From positions 124,001-188,000 of the forward strand of contig CAWAFI010000025.1 of assembly GCA_963781285.1 (NCBI GenBank): a DNA stretch of 64,000 nucleotides, read 5' to 3'. A program made the position numbers and the translations under genes. Source of the DNA: CAIWHR01 sp963781285 (GTDB taxonomy: Bacteria; Pseudomonadota; Gammaproteobacteria; Burkholderiales; Casimicrobiaceae). Numbering within the stretch: position 1 is the stretch's first letter; every line of letters starts with the position of its first letter. Below, piece after piece: positions 17,795 through 26,792 of this stretch. Below the pieces are notes generated by a model. The model did no database searches. It saw only the letters and a program-made list of their open reading frames with translations, and was not told where the DNA came from.

Positions 17795-19335
17795 TTAGCG
17801 GCGCGCCGCCTCGAATGCGCGCTCCGCTTGCAGACTCTGGAGGTCGCGCGAGATCGTCGCCACGGCGAGAGTGCGATCGCCGCGCTTGTAGCGTGACGGC
17901 GCAATCATGCGCGGCCAGCGTGCCGTCGATCGCGACGACGTCCCACTTTTCCGCATGACCGACGTAGTTGATCGTCACGTCGTAGTGCTGGCTCCAGAAG
18001 AAAGGCACCGCATCGAACCGCTGGCGCTGGCCGAGGATGTTTCGTGCCGCCACCTGACCCTGGCGCTCCGCCACGACCCAGTGCTCGATGCGGATTCGAT
18101 CGCCGGAATGCGGATCGGGCCACCGCGCAACGTCGCCTGCGGCAAACACACCACGAGCGCTGGTTTGCAGGTACTCGTCGACCGTAATGCCGCGGTCGAT
18201 GGCGAGGCCCGCCTGCTCGGCCAAGGCGGTCGAGGGTCGCACCCCCACGCCCAACACCACGAAATCGGCATCGAGGGTCGTCCCATCGCTCAACGTTACC
18301 CGGTTGCCATCGATGCGACTGACCGTCCTTCCCAGGTGAAAGGCAACGCCGTGCGACTCGTGAATTTCCTGGACGAAGCGACCGACCGTAGGCCCTAACA
18401 CCCGCTCGAGGGGAGCGCTCTCCGGCCCGACGACATGTACGTCGAGCCCACGCGCGCGCAGCGATGCGGCGACCTCGAGCCCGATGAAGCTTGCGCCGAC
18501 GACAACCGCGCGCTTCGCCGAGGCGGCCTTGGCGACAATCGCTCGGCTGTCGGCGAACGTTCGCAGGTAGAAGATCTGCGAATCCGCTGCGCCGGGAATA
18601 TTGAGTCGTACCGGCTCGGCGCCGGTTGCGATCAGGAGTGCTCCGTACGCGATCTGTTTGCCATTTTCGAGTTGCACGCGGTTCCGATGCACGTCGATCG
18701 ACGATACCCGCGCATTGAGCAGGAGTTCGATACCGCGCTCGGCATAGTATTCGGGCGTTCGCAGCGGGATCCAGTCGTCCGGCGCAGTTCCCGCAAGGAA
18801 GTCCTTGGATAGATTCGGCCGGTCGCAAGGTGGGGCATCGTCAGCGCTGATCATCGTTACGCGCACCCGGCGTAACCTTCGCGACGAAGCATGTCGGCAG
18901 CGGCTAACCCCGCTGCACCTCCTCCGACAATGACCACCGAGGCGGGCGTGCTTGGCGACCCTGCCGCTGGCGACCTGCTTCGCGGGCTCGGACCGGCGAG
19001 CTTCTCGCGGACAAAAGCCATGTCGCCGACCTGCTCCACTCGCCAGCAAGCGATCGAATCCAGCGCCGGCGCGCGCAAAGCTTCACCGGTGCGCAGACTG
19101 AAACACGCGTGATGCCAGGGACAACGCACCGTGTCGTCGACGATGAGGCCTTCGGCGAGCGGTCCGTGATAGTGCGTGCAATAGCGCACCGACTGGCGAA
19201 CAGGGACTCGCCACGGCGCACGAGGATCGCTTCTTCGGAATCGACGCGCCCGAGGACCATCCCGCCATCCGGCAGATCGTGAAGTGCAACCCCGGCCTTG
19301 AAATCCGGCCTCGGAGTAGTTTCGGTGTCCGCCAT
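17795..19335 (-). pseudogene. Rieske-domain FAD/NAD ferredoxin reductase, several frameshifts
   Basis: A flavoprotein with an N-terminal Rieske [2Fe-2S] domain and a ferredoxin-reductase fold (AIF-like family). The start at 19335 reads MADTETTPRP, then VRRGESLFA. The cluster ligands CTHYHG and CPWHHACF appear after shifts near 19185-19205, the FAD motif VVIVGGGAAGLAAADML follows, and another shift near 18862 leads to PNLSKDFLAG, VVVGASFIGLEVA and GVFAAGDVARWPD. A last shift near 17893 restores YKRGDRTLA and ends at TAA 17795. At least four single-base indels are needed, yet every domain motif survives. Partner electron donors or acceptors are unknown; the SDR follows directly. Confidence 0.72.
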
Positions 19336-19410
19336 GAGACCCTCGCGTTTGTTGTCAGGCGGCCGGCATCGTGGTCGCCGCAAGGAAATGATAAACCCGA
19401 GTGGAATGGC

Positions 19411-19908
19411 TCAGGGCGCGAACGACCCGGGAAAGAACCACAGCAGCGCGGCGGTCATGGTCACGTAGCGGGCGAACTTGCCGATCGCCATGTACAGCAC
19501 GCAGGGCCAGAACGGCAACCGCAGCCAGCCCGCCACCGCACACAGCGGGTCGCCGACCAAGGGCACCCACGACAGCAGACACGCCCGAGCACCGAAGCGC
19601 TCGAGCCAACGCAACGCCTGCGGATGCGCCGCGCGCTGGTCATGCGTCACGCGCTCGTACGCCCGTTCGGCGCCGTAGCCCATCCACCAGGTGATGGCGC
19701 CGCCGACGGTATTGCCGGCGGTGGCGACGAACACCGCCGGCCAGAACAGCTCCGGGTTCAGCTTGACGAGCCCGAAAACGGCTGGCTCGGAGCCCATCGG
19801 CAGCAACGTCGCCGAGACGAACGCAACCACGAACACCGTGCTGAGGCCATACTGCGGCAAGGCCAGCGCGGCCAGCAAAGGGGCAATCCAAGAATCCATC
19901 GCCGACAT
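19411..19908 (-). CDS. yqaA: YqaA/DedA-like (SNARE-associated) inner-membrane protein
   Basis: 165-aa polytopic membrane protein of the YqaA branch of the VTT/DedA superfamily, a family linked to lipid scramblase or envelope functions. Recognisable elements are ATLLPMGSEP after the first helix, GNTVGGAITWWMGYG, and SWVPLVGDPLCAVAGWLR in place of the classical DedA re-entrant motif. The ATG at 19908 is chosen because the longer frame adds residues without similarity; MDSWIAP three codons later is an alternative. Same strand as the Rieske reductase, with its start upstream of that gene by about 76 bases after the stop. Confidence 0.85.
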   Translation of the reverse strand: MSAMDSWIAPLLAALALPQYGLSTVFVVAFVSATLLPMGSEPAVFGLVKLNPELFWPAVFVATAGNTVGGAITWWMGYGAERAYERVTHDQRAAHPQALRWLERFGARACLLSWVPLVGDPLCAVAGWLRLPFWPCVLYMAIGKFARYVTMTAALLWFFPGSFAP

Positions 19909-20095
19909 GATACAAGCGAGGCAGTCGGTCCCGACCGCCAACGCCATTTCACTTCATGGAAACTGCGCCACCGCCTGCTCGATGGCAACTATGCGACCTC
20001 GCCTACAACATGGTGCTCGCGCCGGTGTCACGGTCGGCGAAACACGGCGTTATCGCCTCGGCCCGATCGATGGGCCCGGCTGCCGCTATCGATAC

Positions 20096-20308
20096 TCACT
20101 GCGGAGCGGCGACGCTGAGCCCCGCATCAGATGCTCGTCGATGCGATCGCGGCGTGGACCAGGTCGCAAACGCCCTGAGGCCGCCTCCTTCGATGCGCGT
20201 CACGCCCACCGGGATGTCATAGAGCGCGCTCAGGTTTTCGCCGGTCAGCACGGTTTCGGTTGGTCCCTGCGCGAGTACTTTGCCGTCGCGTTTCTGGATC
20301 TGGATCAC
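20096..20308 (-). pseudogene. C-terminal remnant of an ABC-transporter ATP-binding protein
   Basis: About 70 codons open after a stop codon at the 5' end. The sequence KRDGKVLAQGPTETVLTGENLSALYDIPVGV is the family-typical tail of BtuD/FecE-like import ATPases (about 35 residues after the switch His). Walker A, signature and Walker B are all absent. It lies between the ModE-type gene and yqaA, so it may be left over from a former importer in this metal-uptake island. Family assigned from motif memory only. Confidence 0.5.
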
Positions 20309-20411
20309 TTATCGCGAATTTGCCAGCCCGGCAAGTGGCGCACCGGTGCGTAAAGCCCAGACACCGAGATCACACGCCTACGGGTTCTATGTAAATGGAC
20401 ATCGTCGCGCA

Positions 20412-20783
20412 TCACCTGGGGGAATTGTCGTTTTCCGATGGAAGCGCGCGCAGCATCGCCTTGAGCTTGCGGGCGACCGCCACTTCGGTCTCGTGCTCGA
20501 GCGCTCGATAGCGGCGCACGAGTTCGACGCCCGCCGGGGTCAGAACGGTACCGCCTCCCTTTTGGCCTCCAGCGGCAGTTTCCACTGCAGGGCGAATGAG
20601 ACAACGATTCGTTTCATCGACGAGAAGCCATGCGCGGCGATACGACATTCCGAGCGTTTTGGCAGCGGAGGTAATCGACCCGGTCTGTGCGATGGCCTCC
20701 AGGAGCGCGACTTTCCCCGGGCCGATCGCCAGCTCGGTCCCCTTGTCCCTGTCGCGAATGTGAAACCGGACTCCCGCCTTCAT
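20412..20783 (-). CDS. modE: ModE-type winged-helix DNA-binding protein (DNA-binding domain only)
   Basis: Probable molybdate-related repressor. 123 aa cover the ModE N-terminal winged helix only: GPGKVALLEAIAQTGSITSAAK, SYRRAWLLVDETNRC and GGGTVLTPAGVELVRRYRALE. E. coli ModE is about 262 aa and carries two C-terminal TOBE domains for molybdate; these are missing here, and the gene ends naturally. It starts 15 bases after modC, with an AGGAG site, so it is the fourth gene of modABC. Molybdate sensing would need another protein, for instance the stand-alone molbindin at 12.2 kb; that link is speculative. Confidence 0.85.
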   Translation of the reverse strand: MKAGVRFHIRDRDKGTELAIGPGKVALLEAIAQTGSITSAAKTLGMSYRRAWLLVDETNRCLIRPAVETAAGGQKGGGTVLTPAGVELVRRYRALEHETEVAVARKLKAMLRALPSENDNSPR

Positions 20784-20798
20784 GGACTCCTTGTGCCC

Positions 20799-21887
20799 CT
20801 ACGCATAGCCGACGCTTCGCTGATCAAACGCTACCGCCTTGACCAACGCATAAACGTGTTGGCCAACGTGAATGCCAAGCTGCTGGAGCGAACGGCGCGT
20901 GATGCGTGCGTTGAGCGTTGTACCCCCGATGGCAAGTTGCACGTCGACAATGGGTCCTGCTCCGGCATCCATTGCCGTTATGCACCCGGGCAGAACATTG
21001 AGGATGCTGATTCCGGCAGGCCGCTGCGTGGCGAGCGACACATCGCGCGCCCGAATGCGCGCCCGCACTCTTTCCCCTAGGGCCGCGTCGAGATGCGGCA
21101 CAATGAGTTGGCCACCGTCGAAGGCGAGTATCGTCAGCTGATCGTCCAAATCGTGCGCCGCGACCTCTGTCTCAATCAACGATCCTGCTTCATAGCGTCC
21201 CGTCGCAGGTCTGAGATCGAGACGCCCCATCAGTTCGTTCACATCACCGACGGCGAGGCATTTTCCGTCGGAAAGGACCACGACGGTATCGGCAAGACGG
21301 GAAATCTCTGCCACCGAATGGCTCACATAGACAATCGGAATATTGAATTCATCGCGCAGGCGTTCGATGTAGTCGAGTATCTCGGTCTTGCGTGGTACGT
21401 CGAGCGCGGCCAAAGGCTCGTCCATAAGCAAGATGCGTGGTTGGGCGAGCAAGGCGCGGCCAATGGCCACCCGTTGCTTCTCTCCTCCCGAAAGTGTCTT
21501 GGGCCTTCGGCGCAGCAGCGCGCCCAGGCCGAGGAGCTCGACGACGCGCGCTTCTTCGATAAAGCGGTCCCCAGACGAGCGCAAACGCCGGCCATAGAGC
21601 AGATTCGACTCTACGTCCATGTGCGGAAACAGCAGCGCGTCCTGAAACACATAGCCGATCCGTCGTTCTTCTGGCGGAAGATTGATGCCCTTCGCGGTAT
21701 CGAACAGATACACATCGCTGACTCGAATGTGGCCGCGCGCCGGCTTCGTAATCCCTGCGATCGCATTGATCACGCTGCTCTTGCCCGCGCCCGAGCGGCC
21801 GAAAAGACCGACGATCGGCGCCTCGGCCGCAAACTTGACCGCAAGGTGAAATGCGCCAAGCTGCTGCTCGATGTCAACGTCGATCAT
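20799..21887 (-). CDS. modC: Molybdate ABC transporter ATP-binding protein
   Basis: ATPase of the molybdate importer. 362 aa: Walker A GRSGAGKSS, Q-loop YVFQDALLFPHM, signature LSGGEKQRVAIGRALL, Walker B ILLMDEPLAALD, switch His YVSHS. The C-terminal 140 residues hold the ModC regulatory TOBE region (VRARIRARDVSLATQRP, SILNVLPG, NARITRRSLQQLGIHVGQHVYALVKAVA), which binds molybdate and can inhibit transport. Its start overlaps the modB end by 14 bases. Complete and undamaged. Confidence 0.96.
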   Translation of the reverse strand: MIDVDIEQQLGAFHLAVKFAAEAPIVGLFGRSGAGKSSVINAIAGITKPARGHIRVSDVYLFDTAKGINLPPEERRIGYVFQDALLFPHMDVESNLLYGRRLRSSGDRFIEEARVVELLGLGALLRRRPKTLSGGEKQRVAIGRALLAQPRILLMDEPLAALDVPRKTEILDYIERLRDEFNIPIVYVSHSVAEISRLADTVVVLSDGKCLAVGDVNELMGRLDLRPATGRYEAGSLIETEVAAHDLDDQLTILAFDGGQLIVPHLDAALGERVRARIRARDVSLATQRPAGISILNVLPGCITAMDAGAGPIVDVQLAIGGTTLNARITRRSLQQLGIHVGQHVYALVKAVAFDQRSVGYA

Positions 21888-22575
21888 TGCCTTGCGTCCG
21901 TTCGGAGCGCCGGGTTAGCCATTCGGAAGTGGCCAGCGCAATGATCGATAAGATGACCGCAATGATGCTGAGGCGCATTGCCTGGACGTCGCCACCCGGA
22001 ACCTGGGTGAATGTATAGATCGCCAGTGGCAACGTCTGGGTCTCGCCAGGAATGTTGGATACGAACGTAATGGTCGCGCCGAACTCACCCAGCCCTCGCG
22101 CGAAGGACAGGAGCGTTCCGGTAATGATTCCCGGCACTGCAAGCGGCAGCGTAATGGATGCGAAAACCCACAAGCGCGAGCCGCCGAGGGTTCGGGCGGC
22201 GACTTCGAGCCGCTGGTCGACGGCCTCCAGCGACAACCGGATGGCGCGAACCATCAGCGGGAAGCCCATCAGCGCCGATGCGAGCGCCGCGCCGGTCCAG
22301 CGGAACGCGAACACGATCCCGAACCACTCGTCGAGCGCGCTGCCGATGGGTCCGCGCTTTCCGAACAGCACCAGCAGCGCGAAGCCGACGACGACCGGCG
22401 GCAGCACGAGCGGGAGATGCACGATCGCGTCGACGAGCGTCTTCCCCGGGAACGAATACCGCGCCAGGCCATAGGCGACGAGGATCGCCAACGGCAGGCT
22501 GCAGAGGACGCTGACCACCGCGACGCGAAGACTCAGCGCGAGGATTCCGACTTCGTCCGGGCTGAGTCCGAGCAT
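21874..22575 (-). CDS. modB: Molybdate ABC transporter permease
   Basis: Inner-membrane permease of the molybdate importer. 233 aa with five predicted helices: an N-terminal LALSLRVAVVSVLCSLPLAI, LPLVLPPVVVGFALL, and the EAA coupling loop AARTLGGSRLWVFASITLPLA, followed by ARGLGEFGATITFVSN, diagnostic of ModB. Starts three bases after the modA stop and overlaps modC, so the three genes are tightly coupled. Confidence 0.96.
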   Translation of the reverse strand: MLGLSPDEVGILALSLRVAVVSVLCSLPLAILVAYGLARYSFPGKTLVDAIVHLPLVLPPVVVGFALLVLFGKRGPIGSALDEWFGIVFAFRWTGAALASALMGFPLMVRAIRLSLEAVDQRLEVAARTLGGSRLWVFASITLPLAVPGIITGTLLSFARGLGEFGATITFVSNIPGETQTLPLAIYTFTQVPGGDVQAMRLSIIAVILSIIALATSEWLTRRSERTQGNDRR

Positions 22576-22578
22576 GGC

Positions 22579-23352
22579 CTATTGCGCCAATCCGAAGCCG
22601 TACTTTTCCCAGACCGAGCGTGCGGGTACCGAGCGCAGATGCTCCAGCAGCGGCTTGGCCGCCGGCGACTTGCTCGTCGCAATCAGCGCCGCGGGATAGA
22701 CGATGGGCGGGTAGCTCTCCGTCGGAAACGTATCCACGATTCGAACACCTTTGTCGGACAGCGCGTCCGTCGAATACACGATGCCGTAGGGCGCTTCGCC
22801 GCGGGACACGAGCGCCAGCGCCGCGCGCACATTCTCCGCCCGGGCAACCTGCTTCTCGACACTGGACCAGACGCCCAGTTTCTCGAGCGCGGCCTTGCCG
22901 TACTTTCCCGCCGGCACGCTGTCGGGGTTGGCCATGGCCAGCCTCTCCTGGCCGAGCGCGGCGGCAAGCGCGAAATTCGGGCCGATCTGCAGCGTCGATT
23001 TGCTCGAAGCCGGCGCAATCAGCACCAGCGTGTTGCGCAAGAGATTGGTCCTGGTATTCGGCGACAGCAACCGACGCTGGTCGACGTAATCCATCCAGTC
23101 GAGATCGGCGGAGATGAATAGATCCGCCGGCGCTCCCGCCTCGATCTGCTTTGCCAGCGCGTTGCTGGCGCCATACGAGACGACGACCTTGTTCCCGGTG
23201 CGTGTCTCGAATTGCCTGGCCTGATCATCGAGGGCTTCCTTGAGGCTCGCGGCGGCAAAGACCATGACGTCGGCCGCGGCAACATGTGACGACAACCCGA
23301 TGGCAAGACCCATGAATAGCAGCGATCCAAGAAGCTTGTGATATGAGCGCAT
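22579..23352 (-). CDS. modA: Molybdate ABC transporter substrate-binding protein
   Basis: Periplasmic molybdate receptor. 257 aa with a signal peptide (residues 1-26, ending HVAAA) and the family strand VMVFAAASLKEAL, then VSYGASNALAKQIEAGAPADLFISAD, ANPDSVPAGKYGKAALEKLG and GIVYSTDAL, where the oxyanion-binding hydroxyls lie. ATG at 23352 gives MRSYHKLLGSL; the longer open frame runs into the divergent moeA promoter. It is the first gene of modABC-modE, transcribed away from moeA across 112 bases containing an AT-rich palindrome. Confidence 0.96.
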   Translation of the reverse strand: MRSYHKLLGSLLFMGLAIGLSSHVAAADVMVFAAASLKEALDDQARQFETRTGNKVVVSYGASNALAKQIEAGAPADLFISADLDWMDYVDQRRLLSPNTRTNLLRNTLVLIAPASSKSTLQIGPNFALAAALGQERLAMANPDSVPAGKYGKAALEKLGVWSSVEKQVARAENVRAALALVSRGEAPYGIVYSTDALSDKGVRIVDTFPTESYPPIVYPAALIATSKSPAAKPLLEHLRSVPARSVWEKYGFGLAQ

Positions 23353-23393
23353 GATTCGTCCGTCGCTGTTCGCAACCCCGATGGGTAATATAC

Positions 23394-23407
23394 CGTTAAA
23401 TATAACG
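23394..23407. promoter_or_regulatory. Candidate ModE operator between modA and moeA
   Basis: The palindrome CGTTAAATATAACG has arms CGTTA and TAACG and sits about 42-55 bases upstream of the modA ATG and about 58 bases from the moeA ATG. Another AT-rich box (TAATATAC) precedes it. It resembles the TATAAC-type half-sites of known ModE operators and lies where one operator could repress both directions. No experimental matrix was applied. Confidence 0.45.
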
Positions 23408-23464
23408 CTGCGGGAACCCCGACCCTCTCTCGCAGCGCGTCCGCTATCCCCTAGAATGGGGGCC

Positions 23465-24715
23465 ATGGAAACGCGGGACCCGCTCCCTCATGCCCGCGAT
23501 GTGCGGATGCACGGCTTCGCCCAGCGAAGCGAAGTGCCCGCCGTGCTCGAATGGATCGACCGGCACGCGCCGCGGCTGGGCGACGAAGCCGTGCCGCTCG
23601 AGGATGCTGCGGGCCGTGTCCTGGCGAGTGACGTGATCGCGCCGCTCAACGTGCCGGGATTCGATCGGGCGGCGATGGACGGCTATGCGCTCCGCGGCGC
23701 GGAGACGGCAGGGGCAAGCGAATACAATCCGCTGGGCTTCCCGGTGCAGGGCCAGGCGATGCCCGGTCAGCCGTTCGTCGGGACTGCGCGGCCCGGCGCC
23801 GCGGTCCGCATCATGACGGGCGCGCCGGTGCCCGAAGGTGTCGACGCGGTCGTGCCTGCCGAATACGCATCCGAAGCGGCGGGGCAGATCGTGATCACGC
23901 GTCCCGTCGCCCCGGGACAGCACGTCGGGCACTGCGGAGAGGACATTCGGGAAGGCAACCCGGCACTGAATGCGGGCCGGCGTCTTCGTCCGCAGGATGT
24001 TGGACTCATCGCTTCATTGGGTTTGGCGCAGGTGACGGTCGTCCGGCAACCACGGGTCCGGATTCTCGTCACGGGCAATGAAGTGAAGGCGCCGGGTGCC
24101 CCGAAGGATCAATATCAGGTCTACGACGCGAATTCGTACATGCTGCGTGGTCTCATCGCCCGCGATGGAGGCTTGCTCGAGGCTCCGCATAGGCTCGGTG
24201 ACGATCCGGACAAGATCCGCGATGCGCTTCTCGTTCCGGGTGCAGATGTCATTCTGGTGTCAGGTGGCTCCAGTGTCGGTCGCGAAGACTATGCGCCGCA
24301 GCTGATTATTGAGCTAGGAGAACTGCCTATTCACGGCGTGGCGATGCGACCATCGAGTCCCGCGGGCATCGGCCGGATCGGAGAAGCGCTGGTGTTCCTG
24401 CTGCCGGGCAACCCGGTATCCTGCCTGTGCGCCTACGACTTCTTCGCGGGCCGAGCCATTCGCCTGCGTGCCGGACGCTCGCCAGACTGGCCGCACCGCA
24501 CCCGTCGGTGCGCGGTCGCGCGCAAAATCGTTTCTGCCATTGGTCGGGTCGACTATTGCCGCGTCCGGCTTGTCGATGGCCGGGTCGAGCCCATTGCACT
24601 CAGCGGGGCCTCGATCCTCTCCTCGACGACCCGGGCCGATGGCTTCGTGATCGTACCCGCCGAAAGTGAGGGCTACGGCCCTGACACCGAAGTCACCGTG
24701 TTCCTGTACGAGTAA
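23465..24715 (+). CDS. moeA: Molybdopterin molybdenumtransferase MoeA
   Basis: Inserts molybdate into adenylylated molybdopterin, the last step of Mo-cofactor synthesis. 416 aa with the MoeA order of motifs: PLEDAAGRVLASDV, NVPGFDRAAMDGYA, MTGAPVPEGVDAVVPAE, RPQDVGLIASLG, VTGNEV, a VSGGSSVG turn, and the GNPVSCL loop, then the C-terminal beta domain. The ATG at 23465 gives METRDPLPHA; one nine bases upstream is also usable. Divergent from modA and 12 bases before the second MoeA gene, so import and use of molybdate are encoded back to back. Confidence 0.95.
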   Translation: METRDPLPHARDVRMHGFAQRSEVPAVLEWIDRHAPRLGDEAVPLEDAAGRVLASDVIAPLNVPGFDRAAMDGYALRGAETAGASEYNPLGFPVQGQAMPGQPFVGTARPGAAVRIMTGAPVPEGVDAVVPAEYASEAAGQIVITRPVAPGQHVGHCGEDIREGNPALNAGRRLRPQDVGLIASLGLAQVTVVRQPRVRILVTGNEVKAPGAPKDQYQVYDANSYMLRGLIARDGGLLEAPHRLGDDPDKIRDALLVPGADVILVSGGSSVGREDYAPQLIIELGELPIHGVAMRPSSPAGIGRIGEALVFLLPGNPVSCLCAYDFFAGRAIRLRAGRSPDWPHRTRRCAVARKIVSAIGRVDYCRVRLVDGRVEPIALSGASILSSTTRADGFVIVPAESEGYGPDTEVTVFLYE

Positions 24716-24727
24716 ACGCATCCGCCA

Positions 24728-26710
24728 ATGCCCATATCCACCAAACCTGTCGGGAAAAGCGTGGAGTCGGAATCCGGCCAGACCCAATTCCTCAACGTCG
24801 TCACCCGGGATGAGGCGACGGCCCGATTCCGCGAACACCTCCGGCTCGCGCCGCTGGGCAGGGAAGTCGTGTCGCTCCGGGAAGCGCTGAACCGTGTCCT
24901 TGCCGAAGATGTGCTGGCGGAAGTGGACGTTCCTGGCTTCGACCGCTCCAATGTCGATGGCTTCGCCGTGCAGGCGAAGGACACCTTCGGCGCGATGGAG
25001 GAGACCCCCCGAAGCGTAAGCATGAACAATGAGGTGCTCGCGCCCGGCATCGTGCCTGTCCAGGCGGTAAGCACCGGTTTTGCGACGCCGATCGCCACTG
25101 GCGGCATGCTGCCGCGTGGCGCCGACGCGGTGCTGATGGTCGAGCATTCGGAACTCGTTGAATCCACCGCCGGCCAACTGGTGGAAATCAGGCGCCCCCT
25201 AACTTCCGGCGAGAACGTGAGCTATGCGGGTACCGACATCGCGAGGGGCGAGACCGTCCTTCGCGCCGGACAGCACCTGACCTCGCGCGAGATCGGCGTG
25301 CTGGCTGCTCTTGGGCTCCGTGAGATCCCTGTCTTCCGTCGGCCAAGAGTCGCAATCTTCTCGACGGGAAACGAAATCGTTGCGCCAGGCAACCCACTAC
25401 GTCCAGGCGCCGTCTATGATTCCAATGCCGCGATCATCGGCGCAGCCGTCGAGGAGCTTGGTGGTACGCCCGTGCATCTGGGCGTCATTCCCGACGACGA
25501 GGACGCGCTGGCGAGCGCGCTCGCACAGGGCCTGCACTCTGATGTTGTCGTGTTCTCCGGAGGTACATCCAAAGGAGCCGGTGACCTCTCCTACCGCGTT
25601 GTGCACGGGCTGCGCAACCCAGGCGTCGTCGCCCACGGCGTGGCGCTCAAACCCGGCAAGCCCATCTGCCTCGCGGTTACCGAGGGCAAGCCCGTCGTCA
25701 TCCTGCCGGGGTTTCCGACCTCTGCGATCTTCACGTTTCACGAGTTCCTGGCGCCGGTGATTCGCGCCTTCGCCGGCCTCCCGGTGGAGCGCCGACAAAG
25801 TATTGCCGCGACCTTGCCTATGCGCGTGAATTCCGAGCGCGGTCGAACCGAATATCTGCTGGTCGGGCTGGTGCAGGGACAGCACGGACTCTCGGCGTAT
25901 CCCATGGGCAAGGGTTCTGGTTCCGTGACCACGTTCAGCGGTGCGGACGGCTTCATCACCATCGACCAGCACACCGAGATCCTGGATGCCGGCAGTTCGG
26001 TCGCGGTACAGCTGCTCGGGCAGCGACTCGAGCCCGCGGACCTGGTCATCATCGGCAGTCATTGCGTGGGCCTCGATCTGCTGATCGGCAAGTTGATACA
26101 CGAAGGGATTCGAGTCAAGTCGCTCTACGTCGGAAGCATGGGCGGCCTCGCTGCGGCCAAGCGCGAGGAATGCGACATCGCCGGCGTTCACCTCATGGAT
26201 CCCGCGACGGGCGAGTACAACCGTCCCTTGCTCACCAACACCTTGTCGCTCGTGCCCGGCTATGGCCGCATGCAGGGCATTGTATACAGGCGAAACGACG
26301 CGCGATTCGAGGGGGCGCGACGAGACGAAGCGGTCATGGTGGCGCTGCGGGAAGCAGATTGCGTCATGGTCAACCGCAATGCGGGGAGTGGCACGCGAAT
26401 CATCATCGACAAGCTGCTAGGCGAGCACAGGCCCACCGGCTACGGAACGCAAACGAAGTCGCACAACGCGGTTGCCGCGGCGGTATCCCAGGGACGCGCA
26501 GACTGGGGTGTGGCGATCGACACCGTGGCCAGACAATATGGGTTGGGATTCATCCCGTTGCAGGAAGAGCAATACGACTTCATCGCGCCCACGACGCGAT
26601 TGCAGCGTCCGGCGGTCCGCGCGTTCTGCGCATTGCTGGAGGATGCGCACGTACGTGAGGAACTGGCAGCGCTGGGATTTCGAGTAGTGCTGCACGATAA
26701 GATAGTCTAG
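24728..26710 (+). CDS. MoeA fused to a C-terminal PBP-like (LysR/molybdate-binding type) domain
   Basis: 660 aa. Residues 1 to about 420 form a second complete MoeA (LREALNRVLAEDV, VPGFDRSNVDGFAV, GGMLPRGADAVLMVEH, STGNEI, FSGGTSKGAGDLSY, LPGFPTSAIFTF). Residues about 430-655 are a periplasmic-binding-protein-like domain (IGSHCVGLDLLIGKL, GSMGGLAAAKREECDIAGVHL, NRNAGSGTRIIIDKLL, TKSHNAVAAAVSQGRADWGVAI) without a signal peptide. The same domain ends the frameshifted regulator at 15.7-16.8 kb. Known MoeA-PBP fusions are thought to sense or deliver the oxyanion; which metal is used here cannot be told. A paralogous pair of MoeA genes with Mo and W uptake nearby suggests one copy for each metal. 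Confidence 0.92.
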   Translation: MPISTKPVGKSVESESGQTQFLNVVTRDEATARFREHLRLAPLGREVVSLREALNRVLAEDVLAEVDVPGFDRSNVDGFAVQAKDTFGAMEETPRSVSMNNEVLAPGIVPVQAVSTGFATPIATGGMLPRGADAVLMVEHSELVESTAGQLVEIRRPLTSGENVSYAGTDIARGETVLRAGQHLTSREIGVLAALGLREIPVFRRPRVAIFSTGNEIVAPGNPLRPGAVYDSNAAIIGAAVEELGGTPVHLGVIPDDEDALASALAQGLHSDVVVFSGGTSKGAGDLSYRVVHGLRNPGVVAHGVALKPGKPICLAVTEGKPVVILPGFPTSAIFTFHEFLAPVIRAFAGLPVERRQSIAATLPMRVNSERGRTEYLLVGLVQGQHGLSAYPMGKGSGSVTTFSGADGFITIDQHTEILDAGSSVAVQLLGQRLEPADLVIIGSHCVGLDLLIGKLIHEGIRVKSLYVGSMGGLAAAKREECDIAGVHLMDPATGEYNRPLLTNTLSLVPGYGRMQGIVYRRNDARFEGARRDEAVMVALREADCVMVNRNAGSGTRIIIDKLLGEHRPTGYGTQTKSHNAVAAAVSQGRADWGVAIDTVARQYGLGFIPLQEEQYDFIAPTTRLQRPAVRAFCALLEDAHVREELAALGFRVVLHDKIV

Positions 26711-26792
26711 GCGGCGCTACGGGTTACCGCGCTACCTGCATCGTTCGATAACGTCGTCTCCGCTACGTTGCGGCTGGATGCAGAGAGTGCCG

